From the NCBI RefSeq assembly GCF_020524885.1, contig NZ_JAIVKJ010000001.1, positions 1,178,001-1,242,000 of the forward strand: a DNA stretch of 64,000 nt, given 5' to 3'. The DNA is from Microbulbifer elongatus (GTDB lineage: Bacteria; Pseudomonadota; Gammaproteobacteria; Pseudomonadales; Cellvibrionaceae). Each line of letters opens with the position of its first letter. Position 1 is the stretch's first letter. The notes below the pieces were generated by a model. The model was not told where the DNA came from. It did no database searches and was given only the letters and a program-made list of their open reading frames with translations. Both the position numbers and the translations under genes were made by a program. Shown one piece after another: positions 8,446-18,560 of this stretch.

Positions 8446-10727
8446 ACCAACTGCATATGCTTATTGATCGGGAGGTCGCGGATACGCTCCCCGCATGCGC
8501 TAAAGATGGCATTAGTGATGCTGGGGGCAACCGGTGGTACACCGGGCTCGCCCACACCCGCTGGCGGGTGCTCCTGGCCCATCAGGGTGACGCTCATGTT
8601 CGGGCACTGCTGCAGGCGCAGTAATGGGTAGTCGTGGAAGTTGCTATTCACCACCGCGCCATTCTCCATACGGATCTCGCCCATCAGCGCCAGGCTGATA
8701 CCGAAGACCATGGCGCCTTCCATCTGCGCTTCCACCCGGTCCGGGTTGACCGCGAGCCCAACGTCGGCGACACAGTGCATTTCCAGGATTCGCACCTTGC
8801 CTTCCTCAACACGCACCTTGGTGGCGATGCCCACGTAAGACAGGAAGCTGCGATGCACGGCAATTCCCCAGCCTTCGCCGGATTTGCGCGCGTGATCCCC
8901 GAGTTTTGACAGGTCCGCTTTTTCAGCCGTGGCCTTCAGCACCTGCTTCAGGCGCCCGGTGTCGAGTGGGAATTTTTTCCAGTTGGCGCCGTGGTTGGCA
9001 TATTTGAATTTGCCCTGGCTGGGGTTGAACTGGCGATCTTCGCCGATCAGTTCCAGCAGGAATTCATCGGGGCGGCGGTTGTTCAGCCGCGCCAGTTCGT
9101 CGGCAAAACTGCAGATGCCGAACGCATTCTGGATATTTGCCACTGAACGCAGCCAGCCGATGCGCGCTTCGTATTCTGCCGGGGCGGTTTCGCACTGCCG
9201 GTTGGCGATATCAAACGGCGCATCCGCAAAGCCGAGGCTCATTTCGCCATTGTTCGGGTGCTTCACGCCGTTCTTGAAAGTCCCGGTAATGGATGGGAAG
9301 GCGGTGCGCTGTCGCCAGCCGGTTACCTGGCCGTCGTCGTCCATCGCCGCTTCGAAATAGGAGGCGGCTGCCGCATGGTAGTAGTCGTGGCGGATATCGT
9401 CTTCGCGGCTCCATACCACTTTAACCGGGCGTTTCAGTTTGCGTGCGAGTACTGCGGCCTCGACGGCAAAGTCAATTTGCGACTTGCGGCCAAAGCCGCC
9501 GCCCAGCAGGGTGACGTTGACTTTTACCTGATCCGCTTCGAGCCCAAGGGCCTGGCTCACATGTTGTTGTACCGATTGCGGATCCTGTACGCAGGACCAG
9601 ATTTCACAGTGGTTCTCTTTCACCTCGGCCGTGGCGCTGGGGGGTTCCATGGCGGCATGGGCAAGGTAGGGCACGGAGTAAACCGCGCTGTGTTGATCCT
9701 TGGCATTTGCTAGAGCGTTGTTCACATCCCCGTGCTGGGTGAGCACTTTCCCTGGCTGCTGCACGCGCTTTTTTAGTGTCTCGAGATAGGCGTCGCTGTT
9801 GTGCGTTGCGTGGGCGCTTTCGCTCCACTGAATCTTTAACGCTTTGCGTGCCTTGAGTGCGGCCCAGGTATTGGTCGCAAGTACGGCCACTCCGGAAAGC
9901 GGGTGGAACAGTGGCGGCTCGATACCGCCGTCCATGGGTTCGATTGCAACTACACCGGATACCTTGCGGGCTTCGCTGTCGTCCAATGATGCGACTTTTG
10001 AGCCGAGCACCGGCGCGCGCTCGATACTCGCAATCAACATATTGTCGAGGATGACATCCTGCCCGAAGGTGGTGTTGCCGGTCACGATATCGGGTGTGTC
10101 GTAGGTGGCGACTGGCTTGCCGATATAGTTGAAGTTTTTGGCGCTCTTCAGCACCAGGGTTTCTTCCGCAGGCACCTTCTGGGTCGCGGCGAGTTCGGCC
10201 AGTTCACCGAAGCTGGCGGAGCGCTTGCTGGCCGTGTGGAGTACCCGATGGTTGCCAGCCTTACATTCCTCGACCGGTACCGACCACAATTGCGCGGCCG
10301 CCTGCTCGAGCATCGTGCGCGCGCTTGCGCCCATGGTGCGCATGGTGTCGTAGAACTGACGGACACTGCGGGAGCCATCGGTATTCTGGCTGCCGTAACG
10401 CTTGTCCCCCAGCCCCTGTATCACCTTCACCAGGTTCCAGTCTGCCTCCATTTCATCGGCCACCACGGCGGGCAGTCCGGTGCGGATACCCTGACCCATT
10501 TCCGAGCGGTGGCACACAATGGATACGGTGTTGTCCGGGGCTATGCTCACAAACAGGTTCAGGGTAGCGTTCCCCGATTCCGTGGCGGTGTCTGCCCAGG
10601 CCGGCTGAATGTTTGGCAGGGTAGCGCCCAGTACCAGTCCACTGCTGCTGATACCGGCGAGTTTGAGGAAGCGGCGGCGGCTTACCAGGGAGATTGTGTT
10701 TTCGTCTTGCAGGGTGTGATCAGTCAT
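8442..10727 (-). CDS. Tat-exported molybdopterin-binding subunit, xanthine dehydrogenase/aldehyde oxidase family
   Basis: This 761-residue protein, from ATG 10727 with GGAGG 8 nt upstream, has a Tat signal ([30 protein letters not shown]). It is an IorB-like large subunit: [62 protein letters not shown], and the C-terminal [18 protein letters not shown] carrying the catalytic Glu of molybdenum hydroxylases. It pairs with the 2Fe-2S subunit encoded upstream (8-nt overlap) and would receive molybdopterin cytosine dinucleotide through the MocA- and XdhC-like proteins of the operon. Family members oxidise aldehydes or N-heterocycles in the periplasm. Its position inside a glycan locus makes an aldehyde sugar a reasonable but unproven substrate. 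An extra 29 residues would be added by an upstream start that I reject, as it overlaps the previous gene. Confidence 0.88.
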   Translation of the reverse strand: MTDHTLQDENTISLVSRRRFLKLAGISSSGLVLGATLPNIQPAWADTATESGNATLNLFVSIAPDNTVSIVCHRSEMGQGIRTGLPAVVADEMEADWNLVKVIQGLGDKRYGSQNTDGSRSVRQFYDTMRTMGASARTMLEQAAAQLWSVPVEECKAGNHRVLHTASKRSASFGELAELAATQKVPAEETLVLKSAKNFNYIGKPVATYDTPDIVTGNTTFGQDVILDNMLIASIERAPVLGSKVASLDDSEARKVSGVVAIEPMDGGIEPPLFHPLSGVAVLATNTWAALKARKALKIQWSESAHATHNSDAYLETLKKRVQQPGKVLTQHGDVNNALANAKDQHSAVYSVPYLAHAAMEPPSATAEVKENHCEIWSCVQDPQSVQQHVSQALGLEADQVKVNVTLLGGGFGRKSQIDFAVEAAVLARKLKRPVKVVWSREDDIRHDYYHAAAASYFEAAMDDDGQVTGWRQRTAFPSITGTFKNGVKHPNNGEMSLGFADAPFDIANRQCETAPAEYEARIGWLRSVANIQNAFGICSFADELARLNNRRPDEFLLELIGEDRQFNPSQGKFKYANHGANWKKFPLDTGRLKQVLKATAEKADLSKLGDHARKSGEGWGIAVHRSFLSYVGIATKVRVEEGKVRILEMHCVADVGLAVNPDRVEAQMEGAMVFGISLALMGEIRMENGAVVNSNFHDYPLLRLQQCPNMSVTLMGQEHPPAGVGEPGVPPVAPSITNAIFSACGERIRDLPINKHMQLV

Positions 10728-11190
10728 TGCTGTTGCCTCCCTCGTAGAATTGCACCGCGTCTTTAATGGCGGCCTTGATGCGCGGATAGGTGCCGCAGCG
10801 ACAAATATTCCCACTCATCGCGCTGTCGATTTCCTTCTCGGAGGGCTGCGGGTTTGCCGCGAGTAGGGCGGCGGCCGACATTAATTGACCGCTCTGGCAG
10901 TAACCGCACTGGGGCACATTGTGTTTCACCCAGGCCTGTTGCAGGGGGTGATCGCCGGCATCGCTCAAACCTTCAATAGTGGTAATTCTCGCGCCCTTTG
11001 CGGCGGCGATGGGTGTCAGGCAGGCGCGAGCGGGGTTGCCATTAATATGAATGGTGCAGGCACCGCAGAGACCGGCACCGCAACCAAACTTGGTGCCGGT
11101 CATTTTCAGTTCGTCGCGCAGTGCCCATAGCAGCGGCGTGTCATCGTCCAGGTCCACCTGGTGAACCTTGCCGTTGATGGTTAGTTCCAT
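10720..11190 (-). CDS. 2Fe-2S subunit of molybdenum hydroxylase (IorA-like)
   Basis: The 156-residue protein has the two 2Fe-2S clusters of the family: a plant-ferredoxin-type site CGAGLCGAC with a following Cys near residue 58, and the C-terminal site CGYCQSGQ with CRCGTY. It transfers electrons from the molybdenum subunit encoded immediately downstream (8-nt overlap). It lacks its own signal peptide, so it would be co-exported with the Tat-bearing large subunit, as described for related enzymes. No FAD-binding medium subunit is present; IorAB-type enzymes use two subunits and a cytochrome or other acceptor. Confidence 0.9.
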   Translation of the reverse strand: MELTINGKVHQVDLDDDTPLLWALRDELKMTGTKFGCGAGLCGACTIHINGNPARACLTPIAAAKGARITTIEGLSDAGDHPLQQAWVKHNVPQCGYCQSGQLMSAAALLAANPQPSEKEIDSAMSGNICRCGTYPRIKAAIKDAVQFYEGGNSND

Positions 11191-11801
11191 AGTGCTTCTC
11201 CATTGCTGAATTCGTTATTGCTGTTTTGCCAGCGGAGCCAGTCGTCGGGGGTGTCGATGTCGATGGCGGCGCTGTTCATGGGAATGGTGTTGGCTGGTTT
11301 GGCGTACTGCACAAGTAGTGTCTTCGCACCTCTGTCACCTTCAAGTGCGCGTAATTCGGAAAATAAGGGCCGGGGGAAAATCGCAGGTACACCCGGTGCG
11401 CCATGGTAAAGGGCACAGGTCAGAGCTTTCGATTGCTGCCAGTGCCGATAAAGCTGCCGTATATCGGCGCTATTGACTGCAATCTGGTCGCCCAGTAGTA
11501 GCAGTACCGCCTGCGTATTTTCCGGCAAGCAGCCCATCGCAAATGCAATGCTTGTCCCCAACCCTTGTTCCCAGCCTTGGTGGTGGTGTAACAAAAGATC
11601 GGGGTGCGCGTGCCGGATGTCTTCGTGCCAGGCACCGGTGATGATGAGTGGCGTGGGGAGGCCGGCTTCTCGCACAGCCTCTACCCGCCGCTGTAGTACG
11701 GATTGTCCACCCTGATCCAGCAAGTGCTTGCAGTCACCAAACCGGCGCGCGGCACCGGCAGCGAGGATCACGGTGGCAAAATTTTCGTTAACCGCGCTCA
11801 T
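11181..11801 (-). CDS. MocA/MobA-like nucleotidyltransferase for molybdenum cofactor
   Basis: This 206-residue protein has the nucleotidyltransferase start [30 protein letters not shown] and the central LLLGDQIAV motif (metal-binding Asp). It ends with a hydrophilic tail that overlaps the ferredoxin-subunit start by 10 nt. MocA relatives transfer CMP to molybdopterin for enzymes of the xanthine dehydrogenase family, which agrees with its operon. MobA-like GMP transfer is an alternative but less likely in this context. Confidence 0.85.
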   Translation of the reverse strand: MSAVNENFATVILAAGAARRFGDCKHLLDQGGQSVLQRRVEAVREAGLPTPLIITGAWHEDIRHAHPDLLLHHHQGWEQGLGTSIAFAMGCLPENTQAVLLLLGDQIAVNSADIRQLYRHWQQSKALTCALYHGAPGVPAIFPRPLFSELRALEGDRGAKTLLVQYAKPANTIPMNSAAIDIDTPDDWLRWQNSNNEFSNGEALWN

Positions 11802-12922
11802 GGAAGAGCCTGCGACGCGGGTTGCGGGCGGGCCTGCGGGGCGCGCTTGCTGAGCGCATTGCCGGATTTTCCATGCAGCACACTGTGGATTTCAGCGCAG
11901 GTAGCCAGCGCGATGCTCTCCGGCAGCTCGCCACCCAGGTCGAGGCCGATCGGTGCCCGCAAAATACCATTCAATAGCGACTCCGTCTCGCAGGCGGAAA
12001 TTCCGCTCAGGGCGAGAACGCGATCCCGCCGGCTAGTAGGGCCGAGTAGCCCCAGGTATTTAAGCGGGCGCCGATGTAAAAGCCGCACTGCGGCGGCGTC
12101 CAGGTTCAGGTTGTGACTCATGGTTACTGCGGCGTCAATACTGTTCAGGTCCAGAGCATCTGACAGTGCATCGGGGTGGCAGCGGTAGCTTGCGCAATGT
12201 GGGAAGTAAGCCGGGCGGGCGTTTGCCGGTCTTGGGTCGCACAGGCTCACTTGCCAGCCCTGTGCGTTGAACTGCTGCGCCATGGGGCGTGCGTCCACAC
12301 CGCCGCCAATAATCAAGATATGCGGTGTTGGGGATATCGGGGTATTCAGCCAGAGGGCGCCCTTGCTCTTGGTCAGCATGGGTCGTTTAAGGGGGATGCC
12401 AGCTTCGTGGTCTTCGGGCAGAAGAGGGCGTAGCTCCGCCATTGGCGCGCCGCCTTCATCACCGCTGTCCCTCTCATCTTTCTTATCCCTGAGCGGGATC
12501 CTCTGGCGGAACACCACGGGCTGTCTGTTATCCAGCTGCTCTCTCAGCTCTGCCAATTGCAGGTAACCGTTTTCCGCGGTGATGGGTTGCAGCAGGATAT
12601 CTACCTCGCCGCCACAGCCAATGCCCAGCTGGAAGGAAACATCGTCCTCATCGTTGCCGTCATAGCGAATGGTTGCGGCTTTTCCAGAGGCGAGTACCTT
12701 GCGCGCGTGGCGCTGGATGTCGGACTCCAGGCAGCCACCACTCAACAGGCCGAAGTACCTTCCCAGGTCATCACACAACATCATCGAGCCGGGTTTGCGA
12801 TAGCTGGATCCCGCAGTCTTGTAAACGGTACCGAGTACCCACTGCCGCTCATCGCGCTGGGGTTGCCAGATTTCCAGCAGGGTAGAGAGGTGGTTCGCGG
12901 CCCGGGGGCTTGTGCTCTGCAT
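11798..12922 (-). CDS. XdhC/CoxI-family molybdenum hydroxylase maturation protein
   Basis: The 374-residue protein has an N-terminal XdhC_CoxI segment (VLGTVYKTAGSSYRKPGSMMLCDDLGRYFGLLSGGCLESDI) and QLGIGCGGEVDILLQP. A Rossmann domain begins near residue 215 (HILIIGGGVDARPMAQQFNAQGWQVSLCDPR). XdhC proteins bind sulfurated molybdopterin and insert it into the apo-hydroxylase. It is the promoter-proximal gene of the four-gene operon (ATGA overlap with the next gene) and is divergent from the TonB receptor, sharing a 510-nt control region that contains an exact copy of the locus operator. Confidence 0.87.
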   Translation of the reverse strand: MQSTSPRAANHLSTLLEIWQPQRDERQWVLGTVYKTAGSSYRKPGSMMLCDDLGRYFGLLSGGCLESDIQRHARKVLASGKAATIRYDGNDEDDVSFQLGIGCGGEVDILLQPITAENGYLQLAELREQLDNRQPVVFRQRIPLRDKKDERDSGDEGGAPMAELRPLLPEDHEAGIPLKRPMLTKSKGALWLNTPISPTPHILIIGGGVDARPMAQQFNAQGWQVSLCDPRPANARPAYFPHCASYRCHPDALSDALDLNSIDAAVTMSHNLNLDAAAVRLLHRRPLKYLGLLGPTSRRDRVLALSGISACETESLLNGILRAPIGLDLGGELPESIALATCAEIHSVLHGKSGNALSKRAPQARPQPASQALP

Positions 12923-13181
12923 GTTGGTCTCTGCGTTTTCTGTCGTTTGTTCTTATTGCTCATTCTTAGTACTCGACGAATCTTGCCGGAGTGCCGGCAA
13001 GCTGGCCTTTCTGGCTGGCGCGCTGCCAGGTTCGCCAACCCTAGCACGCCCCGTCCGTTACCTGTCAGGTAGTGGAGTCCGCTCGGCGCGCCAGCCGCAC
13101 AGCTCAACGACAACAACCTGGTACGTCCAACATCCCCAGATTCGCAGCTCCGCTTTGGCGAATAATAACAGTTGTAACTGC

Positions 13182-13196
13182 AAACATCATATGTTT
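13182..13196. promoter_or_regulatory. Exact AAACAT-N3-ATGTTT operator between xdhC-like gene and TonB receptor
   Basis: AAACAT at 13182-13187, spacer CAT, ATGTTT at 13191-13196. It lies 260 nt upstream of the molybdenum hydroxylase operon and 237 nt upstream of the TonB receptor. The following bases ATATAGGTTGCATG nearly repeat those downstream of the site before the first gntR gene. The rest of the 510-nt gap (12923-13432) shows no convincing gene. Confidence 0.6.
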
Positions 13197-13345
13197 ATAT
13201 AGGTTGCATGGAGTGCAAGTTGGTACTTATTTGTGCTTCCCCCGGCTAGGGCTCGGTCCGTTGTCGGGTTTGGCCCCGAGCTTTGTCGCTGCTGTATTTG
13301 CGGGAAGGGGACTGGCCGACGTATCTGGCGGTTTGGCGCGTAATT

Positions 13346-13360
13346 GCACATAATATGTGC
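13346..13360. promoter_or_regulatory. Palindrome GCACAT-AAT-ATGTGC upstream of TonB receptor
   Basis: This perfect inverted repeat with a 3-nt spacer shares the ACAT-N3-ATGT core with the other sites and lies 72 nt before the receptor start codon. It may be a variant operator for the same GntR pair. Confidence 0.45.
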
Positions 13361-13432
13361 GCTCGTGCCTGCCGGGATGCGGAGAGTTGATAAGAGAGAA
13401 AACCAAATCCTGATAATAAAAAGGGGAAACCA

Positions 13433-16400
13433 ATGACTGGCAAATTGAACAATGCCAATGCGCGCGAGCACCTGTTCCGCTCACTTTTCCTTGCTACCGC
13501 TACCCTTGCTACTGTTGCTTCGGCGCCGATGATGGCCGTTGCCCAAGAAGCTGAGGAGAAAGAAGAGAAAAAGGTCGTTACCGAGCAGGCCTCTGGATCC
13601 ACCACCCTTGAAGAAGTTGAGGTAACCGGCTTCCGTAAATCCCTCGCTGACGCCATCAATGCCAAGCGCATGGCGGACAACATTACCGACGTGATCTCCG
13701 CCGAAGACGTGGGTAAATCCACAGACGCGAACATCGCCGAAGCACTGCAGCGTGTAACCGGTATTTCCATTGCTCGCGAGAACGGTGAAGGCACTACGGT
13801 CACCGTGCGCGGTGTGAGTGCCGACCTGAACAACATCAGCATGAATGGTGTCGCCCTGACGGCCACCGGTGGTGACCTGAATAACGACGGCGGTAGTAAC
13901 GCGGTCAACCTGAGCCAGTTTTCCTCCGATATTCTGGCGAAGATCGAAGTCGTAAAAACCCCAAGCGCCAACCACGACGAGGGTAGTCTGGGTGCAGCGA
14001 TCAACCTTTCTTCTTTTAAGCCGCTGAACGTCTCCCGCGACCGCCGCCTGGTAGAGGTTCAGGGCCGTTATGCGCCTTTCGCCGATTCCAGCTTTGATGG
14101 TGGCGATTCCCGCGTGAACGTCGCTCTTTCAGAAAAGCTGCTGGATGACAAGCTGGGCCTGTCCCTCGTTGCTTCCACTGAATCCCAGAGCGGTCGCACC
14201 GACGCCTATCAAATTCCTCGATACACCGTACACAGGGCCGGTGGCGAGCTTGTTGGTAACAATGGCGTAACTCTGCCCGGCGGTTACATCAATGCGGAAA
14301 CCGGCGAGCACATGACCGAGTTTGACTACGGTGATGGCCCGACCGACCTCTACGCACACGTCCCGTTTGAGATGTTCTATGCGAATGACACCTTCAATCG
14401 CGACCGCGATACCGTAAATGGTGCCATTCAGTTCCGCCCGACCGAACAGACCGACGTGCTGCTGAACCTGACTTACTCCAAGTTGCAGTCGGAAAACGAG
14501 TCACAGCGATTTAACATTCGCCCACAGAATGGCAGCCCGGAAGGCGATTACAACGTATTCGATCCTAATACTTATACCTTGGTGGGTTATCGTCGCACCG
14601 CGAATGCAATTTTTGGCCCAGGAACTGGCCCTTGGCGTAACCCGGGTTATGTGCGCCCGCAGGCCAATATCGAAGACTTCACCGAAGAAAACAAGGTGGT
14701 GAGCTTTGATATTGAACACGTGATGGGTGATTTCACCTTCAACCTGAGCGGTGGTCACTCTGAGACTACCGCGGTAGATGACCGGGTAATCCAGTCTACG
14801 TTCCAGATCGAAAACCAGCCTGATTTTCCAAACAACCCGCGTGAAAATAGTTTCAACGGGCAAACTAACCCCGGCTTTTACAGTGGTTATGAGTGTCCGA
14901 ATGGCATCAGTAGTGCCTGTAACATTATTGTTAACGCAGACAATGTGCTGAATCGTGATCCATCATTGGGGCCGGTTTCCGACGCGGCAACGGATTATTC
15001 TTTCGGTAGCTTCAACTTCCGCGATCGTGAAATCGAAGATACTTCCAGCAGTGTTTTCTTTGACGTGCAGTGGGATAAGCAGTTTGGCCCGATTACCAAG
15101 ATTGAGTCCGGTTTGAAATGGAGTGACCGCACCAAGGATCAACGTCAGACCAACACCAACTACAACCGTTTTGGTGTGATGAGTCTGTTCGGTGCGCGGT
15201 TGTCCGAGTTCTCTAGTGGCTCTACGCCCTCGGACTTTGGTAGTGAGCTGGGAATTGGTCGCGATACTCTCAGCGACGGCTGGGCCGCGTTTGATCCGTT
15301 CCTCGCATTGAGCGCCGCAGAGCTGTCTGACCCAGACAACATTCCTCGCGTACTGCCCGACCTGGTAAATAGCCGCGTACTGAACAATGAAGTATTTGGC
15401 GGTTACATCAAAGCCAACTTTGAGTTTATGGATGGCCAGCTGTCCGGTGATATCGGTGCGCGTTATGTGCATACCGACGTCGATGTTTCCGGCGGTGCAA
15501 GCGTACAGCTGCTGACGGCAGACTTTAGTGAGGCGTCAGCCAACGTTGACTATTACGGTAGCCAGGAAGCGGCACAAGATGCCTTGGGGGCAGACTTGCA
15601 GGGTCCGAACCTGCCCAACAATGGTGGGGCCAACCCGGACTATCGTGAACTGGAAGCGGTACCGACCTCTGACCAGCACAGTTACGATAATCTGCTGCCT
15701 TCATTGAACCTTAACTATGCATTGAACGACGACATGATCCTGCGCTTTGCCGCATCCAAGACCATGGCGCGTCCGCCAATTGATCAGTTGAACCCGCGCT
15801 TCCGTTATGCGGAGAATGCGTTCAATGCGCAGTCGTTTGCCAGCGCAGGTAACCCGAAGTTGGAACCGTTCGAGTCCTTCAACCTGGATCTGTCCTACGA
15901 ATGGTACTTTGCGGATGAGTCTCTGATGTCTGTGGCCCTGTTTAACAAGGATCTCAGCAACTTTACCCGCCGGGTCTCTGAGTTGTATTTCATTCGTGAC
16001 CTGCGCGAAACACTGTACGATGAGAACGGTGTAGCACTGAATCCGGAAGACTTTGGTTCACGGACTGGCGAAGATAACTTTGCGCTGTCTTTCGACGACC
16101 TGCTTCCCTTCGATGAAAACAACCAGCCGGCAAACTGTATGCCGAACCGTGAGTTCGACATGGGCTCACCGGTTGGTCAGATCCCTTACGGTTGTGACGT
16201 TGTGGCCTTCAACACCTTCGTGAATGGTGATGGTGGCTACGTGCGCGGTGTTGAATTGGGCTTCCAGCACAACTTCACCACCTTGCCTGGTATCTGGAGC
16301 AACTTCGGTGTAATGGCTAACTACACCTACTCCGATTCGGAAACCACGGAGGAGACCGAAGTGGGCGAAGATGGCACTGTTAGCGTGACTCAGCTGGCTA

Positions 16401-16786
16401 CACCGTTCCCGGAAACTTCGCTGCACACCTATAACGCGACCGTATTCTACGAGGACGAGGACTATCTGGTACGTCTCGCTTACAACAAGCGCACTGATTA
16501 CCTGTTGAACGCCAACATTCTCGGTGGTTATGCACACTATCGCGAAGGTTTCGATACGCTGGACCTGTCTGCAGCCTGGAACATTACCAGTCAACTGCAG
16601 CTGAACTTCCAGGGTGTAAACCTGCTGGATACGGTCACCCGTGATTACGCGGTGTACACCGGCCTGAATGGTGATGAAAACCTGCCTGGCGAGAGTGTGG
16701 ATCTTGGGGATGCCCCAAGTGATCGCACTATCCGACTGGCGAACACCGGTCCTATCTACCGCGTAGGCCTGCGCTACAACTTCTAA
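13433..16786 (+). CDS. TonB-dependent outer-membrane receptor, large carbohydrate type
   Basis: This 1117-residue receptor has a signal peptide ending near residue 38 (MMAVAQ) and a Glu/Lys-rich spacer, then a TonB-box-like VEVTGFRKSLADAI. The plug domain follows (DVISAEDVGKSTDANIAEALQRVTGISIARENGEGTTVTVRGV), then a beta-barrel ending in the outer-membrane signature RVGLRYNF. The plug sequence is the type found in Cellvibrio, Xanthomonas and Microbulbifer glycan loci. It likely imports oligosaccharides released by the GH16 and sulfatases encoded just downstream. AAGGGGAAACC precedes the ATG as a ribosome binding site. Two operator-like palindromes lie upstream and a strong terminator follows. 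Confidence 0.92.
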   Translation: MTGKLNNANAREHLFRSLFLATATLATVASAPMMAVAQEAEEKEEKKVVTEQASGSTTLEEVEVTGFRKSLADAINAKRMADNITDVISAEDVGKSTDANIAEALQRVTGISIARENGEGTTVTVRGVSADLNNISMNGVALTATGGDLNNDGGSNAVNLSQFSSDILAKIEVVKTPSANHDEGSLGAAINLSSFKPLNVSRDRRLVEVQGRYAPFADSSFDGGDSRVNVALSEKLLDDKLGLSLVASTESQSGRTDAYQIPRYTVHRAGGELVGNNGVTLPGGYINAETGEHMTEFDYGDGPTDLYAHVPFEMFYANDTFNRDRDTVNGAIQFRPTEQTDVLLNLTYSKLQSENESQRFNIRPQNGSPEGDYNVFDPNTYTLVGYRRTANAIFGPGTGPWRNPGYVRPQANIEDFTEENKVVSFDIEHVMGDFTFNLSGGHSETTAVDDRVIQSTFQIENQPDFPNNPRENSFNGQTNPGFYSGYECPNGISSACNIIVNADNVLNRDPSLGPVSDAATDYSFGSFNFRDREIEDTSSSVFFDVQWDKQFGPITKIESGLKWSDRTKDQRQTNTNYNRFGVMSLFGARLSEFSSGSTPSDFGSELGIGRDTLSDGWAAFDPFLALSAAELSDPDNIPRVLPDLVNSRVLNNEVFGGYIKANFEFMDGQLSGDIGARYVHTDVDVSGGASVQLLTADFSEASANVDYYGSQEAAQDALGADLQGPNLPNNGGANPDYRELEAVPTSDQHSYDNLLPSLNLNYALNDDMILRFAASKTMARPPIDQLNPRFRYAENAFNAQSFASAGNPKLEPFESFNLDLSYEWYFADESLMSVALFNKDLSNFTRRVSELYFIRDLRETLYDENGVALNPEDFGSRTGEDNFALSFDDLLPFDENNQPANCMPNREFDMGSPVGQIPYGCDVVAFNTFVNGDGGYVRGVELGFQHNFTTLPGIWSNFGVMANYTYSDSETTEETEVGEDGTVSVTQLATPFPETSLHTYNATVFYEDEDYLVRLAYNKRTDYLLNANILGGYAHYREGFDTLDLSAAWNITSQLQLNFQGVNLLDTVTRDYAVYTGLNGDENLPGESVDLGDAPSDRTIRLANTGPIYRVGLRYNF

Positions 16787-16824
16787 GCGCGCGAAGACCT
16801 GACGACAGCCATTGTCGTCTATCG

Positions 16825-16857
16825 AAAAAGCGGAGGCTTGCCTCCGCTTTTTTTTGT
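16825..16857 (+). terminator. Rho-independent terminator after TonB receptor
   Basis: AAGCGGAGGC pairs with GCCTCCGCTT around a 2-nt loop and is followed by eight T. The mirrored A-run upstream would also allow use on the minus strand. A small hairpin GACGACA-gccat-TGTCGTC precedes it at 16801-16819. Confidence 0.9.
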
Positions 16858-16920
16858 CTGAAATTTGCGCTCAGCAAACTGGTAAAAGACTTTTAAAGAA
16901 TCGTCCAATTCCTTGCAGTT

Positions 16921-16935
16921 AAACATCATATCTTT
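16921..16935. promoter_or_regulatory. Operator-like repeat upstream of GH16-sulfatase operon
   Basis: AAACAT-CAT-ATCTTT matches AAACAT-N3-ATGTTT with one mismatch; the left arm extends to GTTAAACAT as in the palindrome at 6532. It lies 140 nt before the GH16 start and after the receptor terminator, where a promoter for the GH16-sulfatase-sulfatase transcript is expected. Confidence 0.5.
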
Positions 16936-17074
16936 GTATTATTTCTATGTTCAGCTTCAGGCTGCCCCGGCATAAGGATCACTTGGAAGAGTTACCGTGC
17001 CGAACAAAAAATAATCAATTGCTGCTGGAATCCCAGTGCAAGACAATAGTGAGAAGAACCGAGGGAAAGATCTC

Positions 17075-18544
17075 GTGAGTAAATCCATCAAACTGCTTTC
17101 GCTGACCGCGGTGGCCGCCGGCGTATTGTTGGCCGCTGGTTGCGACAACGATTCACAACCACAGGCTGCGGAAGCCGAAGCCAGCGCACCTGTTGTAGAT
17201 CAGCAGGCGCCGACCCAGTTCCTGCCTGCATCCGACCCGACGAATCAGGGTGGCTGGGTGCTGAATGAAATGGTCAGTGACGAGTTCAACGGAGATTCCC
17301 TCGATAAGGAAAAGTGGTTCGTCCAAGGCGAAAACGGCGATTACTACATCTGGAAAGGTCGCGCACCTTCTCAATTCGCGCCGCACAATGTCAAAGTTGA
17401 AGACGGCATGCTGAAGCTGGTATCGCAGTGGGAACCCGATTATCCCTTTGCCTACGGTGAAGGGCACGAAGGTAAAGATTACGCCGAGTTTGAAGGGCAG
17501 AAGGTACCGGTAACTACCGCTGCTGTTGTCGGCAACAAACGCTTCCTGAATGGCTACATGGAAGTACGCACCAAGGCGGCCGATGCGGCAATGACCAGCT
17601 CTTTCTGGGCCATTGGTTATCAGCAGGAGCTGGATGTCTACGAACAGATGGGGCGCCCGACCGGTGAGGGCCCGCTGGACATCAGCGGCAACACCTTGAA
17701 GGCATCCATCCACGATTGGCAACCGCCCGCCCAGCGCCCCACGCGCAAGTTCGGCCACAAGACCAAGTTGGACTTCAACGTGGCGGACGATTTCCATGTG
17801 TATGGCGCCGAGTGGGGTGAAGACTACATCCGCTTCTACCTGAACGGCGAGCTGATTTCCGAGTCCACTCAGGAAGAAGTTGGCGAGCACTGGGTAATGA
17901 CCAACCCGATGGAGATATGGCTCGATTCCGAGATCTTCGTATGGCTGGGCTTGCCCACGCCGGAACAGCTGCCTGCCACCTACGAAATCGATTACGTCCG
18001 TGTTTGGCAGCAACCACACCCGAACCTTCTGGATCGCGCTTTCTACGGTTTTGAAGGGCCGATCCTGTTCGAAGAAAATCCGCGTCCGCTGGACCTGGTG
18101 CCGGAAAATTCTGAGAACAACGATTACCAGAAATTCTGGGCGATTGACGAAGCGTCCGCGAAGAGCTTGCAACGTGTACGCAATGAACAGTTTGCCAAAG
18201 GTACCTGGAGCCTGAAATACACCGGAGGCAACAGTGCCGTGGCCAAGGCGGTTGCCCCGCAAGGTTCTCTGCGTGTCCCCGCCGGCGATTACGAAATCTC
18301 TGCCAGAGTCTGGGTCGCACCCGAAGCCACCGCAGAGCAGATCGCTTTTACCCTGAATGGTGACGAAGCCGCAATCGCTGCATTCGATTTGGGTGAGTTG
18401 GCCCGGGGAGAGTGGGTTCAGGTCAAGCAGGACTTCAATTACACCGATGCCAACACCAACGACTTCATGCAGATTGCAGTAAACGACATCGAGAATGGCC
18501 AGGGCGTTTTGTACATTGACGATATTGCCATCGAACAAAAGTAA
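17075..18544 (+). CDS. GH16 family glycoside hydrolase lipoprotein with C-terminal binding-type domain
   Basis: I take the GTG at 17075 (GAGGG 9 nt upstream) because it gives a lipoprotein signal, MSKSIKLLSLTAVAAGVLLAAGC, with Cys23. A GTG at 17036 would add 13 polar residues. The GH16 domain spans about 60-330: SDEFNGDSLDKEKWF, YYIWKGRAPSQF, and the catalytic ELDVYE with Glu185 nucleophile, Asp187 and Glu190 acid/base. EIDYVRVWQ ends the fold. The WKGRAPSxF and ELDVYE segments resemble agarase/porphyranase-type GH16 enzymes rather than laminarinases; the exact galactan is not resolved. Residues 345-489 form a second beta-rich domain ending GVLYIDDIAIEQK, like a carbohydrate-binding module. 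It leads an operon with two sulfatases (16 nt to the next gene) and is likely tethered to the outer membrane. Confidence 0.9.
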   Translation: MSKSIKLLSLTAVAAGVLLAAGCDNDSQPQAAEAEASAPVVDQQAPTQFLPASDPTNQGGWVLNEMVSDEFNGDSLDKEKWFVQGENGDYYIWKGRAPSQFAPHNVKVEDGMLKLVSQWEPDYPFAYGEGHEGKDYAEFEGQKVPVTTAAVVGNKRFLNGYMEVRTKAADAAMTSSFWAIGYQQELDVYEQMGRPTGEGPLDISGNTLKASIHDWQPPAQRPTRKFGHKTKLDFNVADDFHVYGAEWGEDYIRFYLNGELISESTQEEVGEHWVMTNPMEIWLDSEIFVWLGLPTPEQLPATYEIDYVRVWQQPHPNLLDRAFYGFEGPILFEENPRPLDLVPENSENNDYQKFWAIDEASAKSLQRVRNEQFAKGTWSLKYTGGNSAVAKAVAPQGSLRVPAGDYEISARVWVAPEATAEQIAFTLNGDEAAIAAFDLGELARGEWVQVKQDFNYTDANTNDFMQIAVNDIENGQGVLYIDDIAIEQK

Positions 18545-18560
18545 CCTTGAGGTGACCCAA

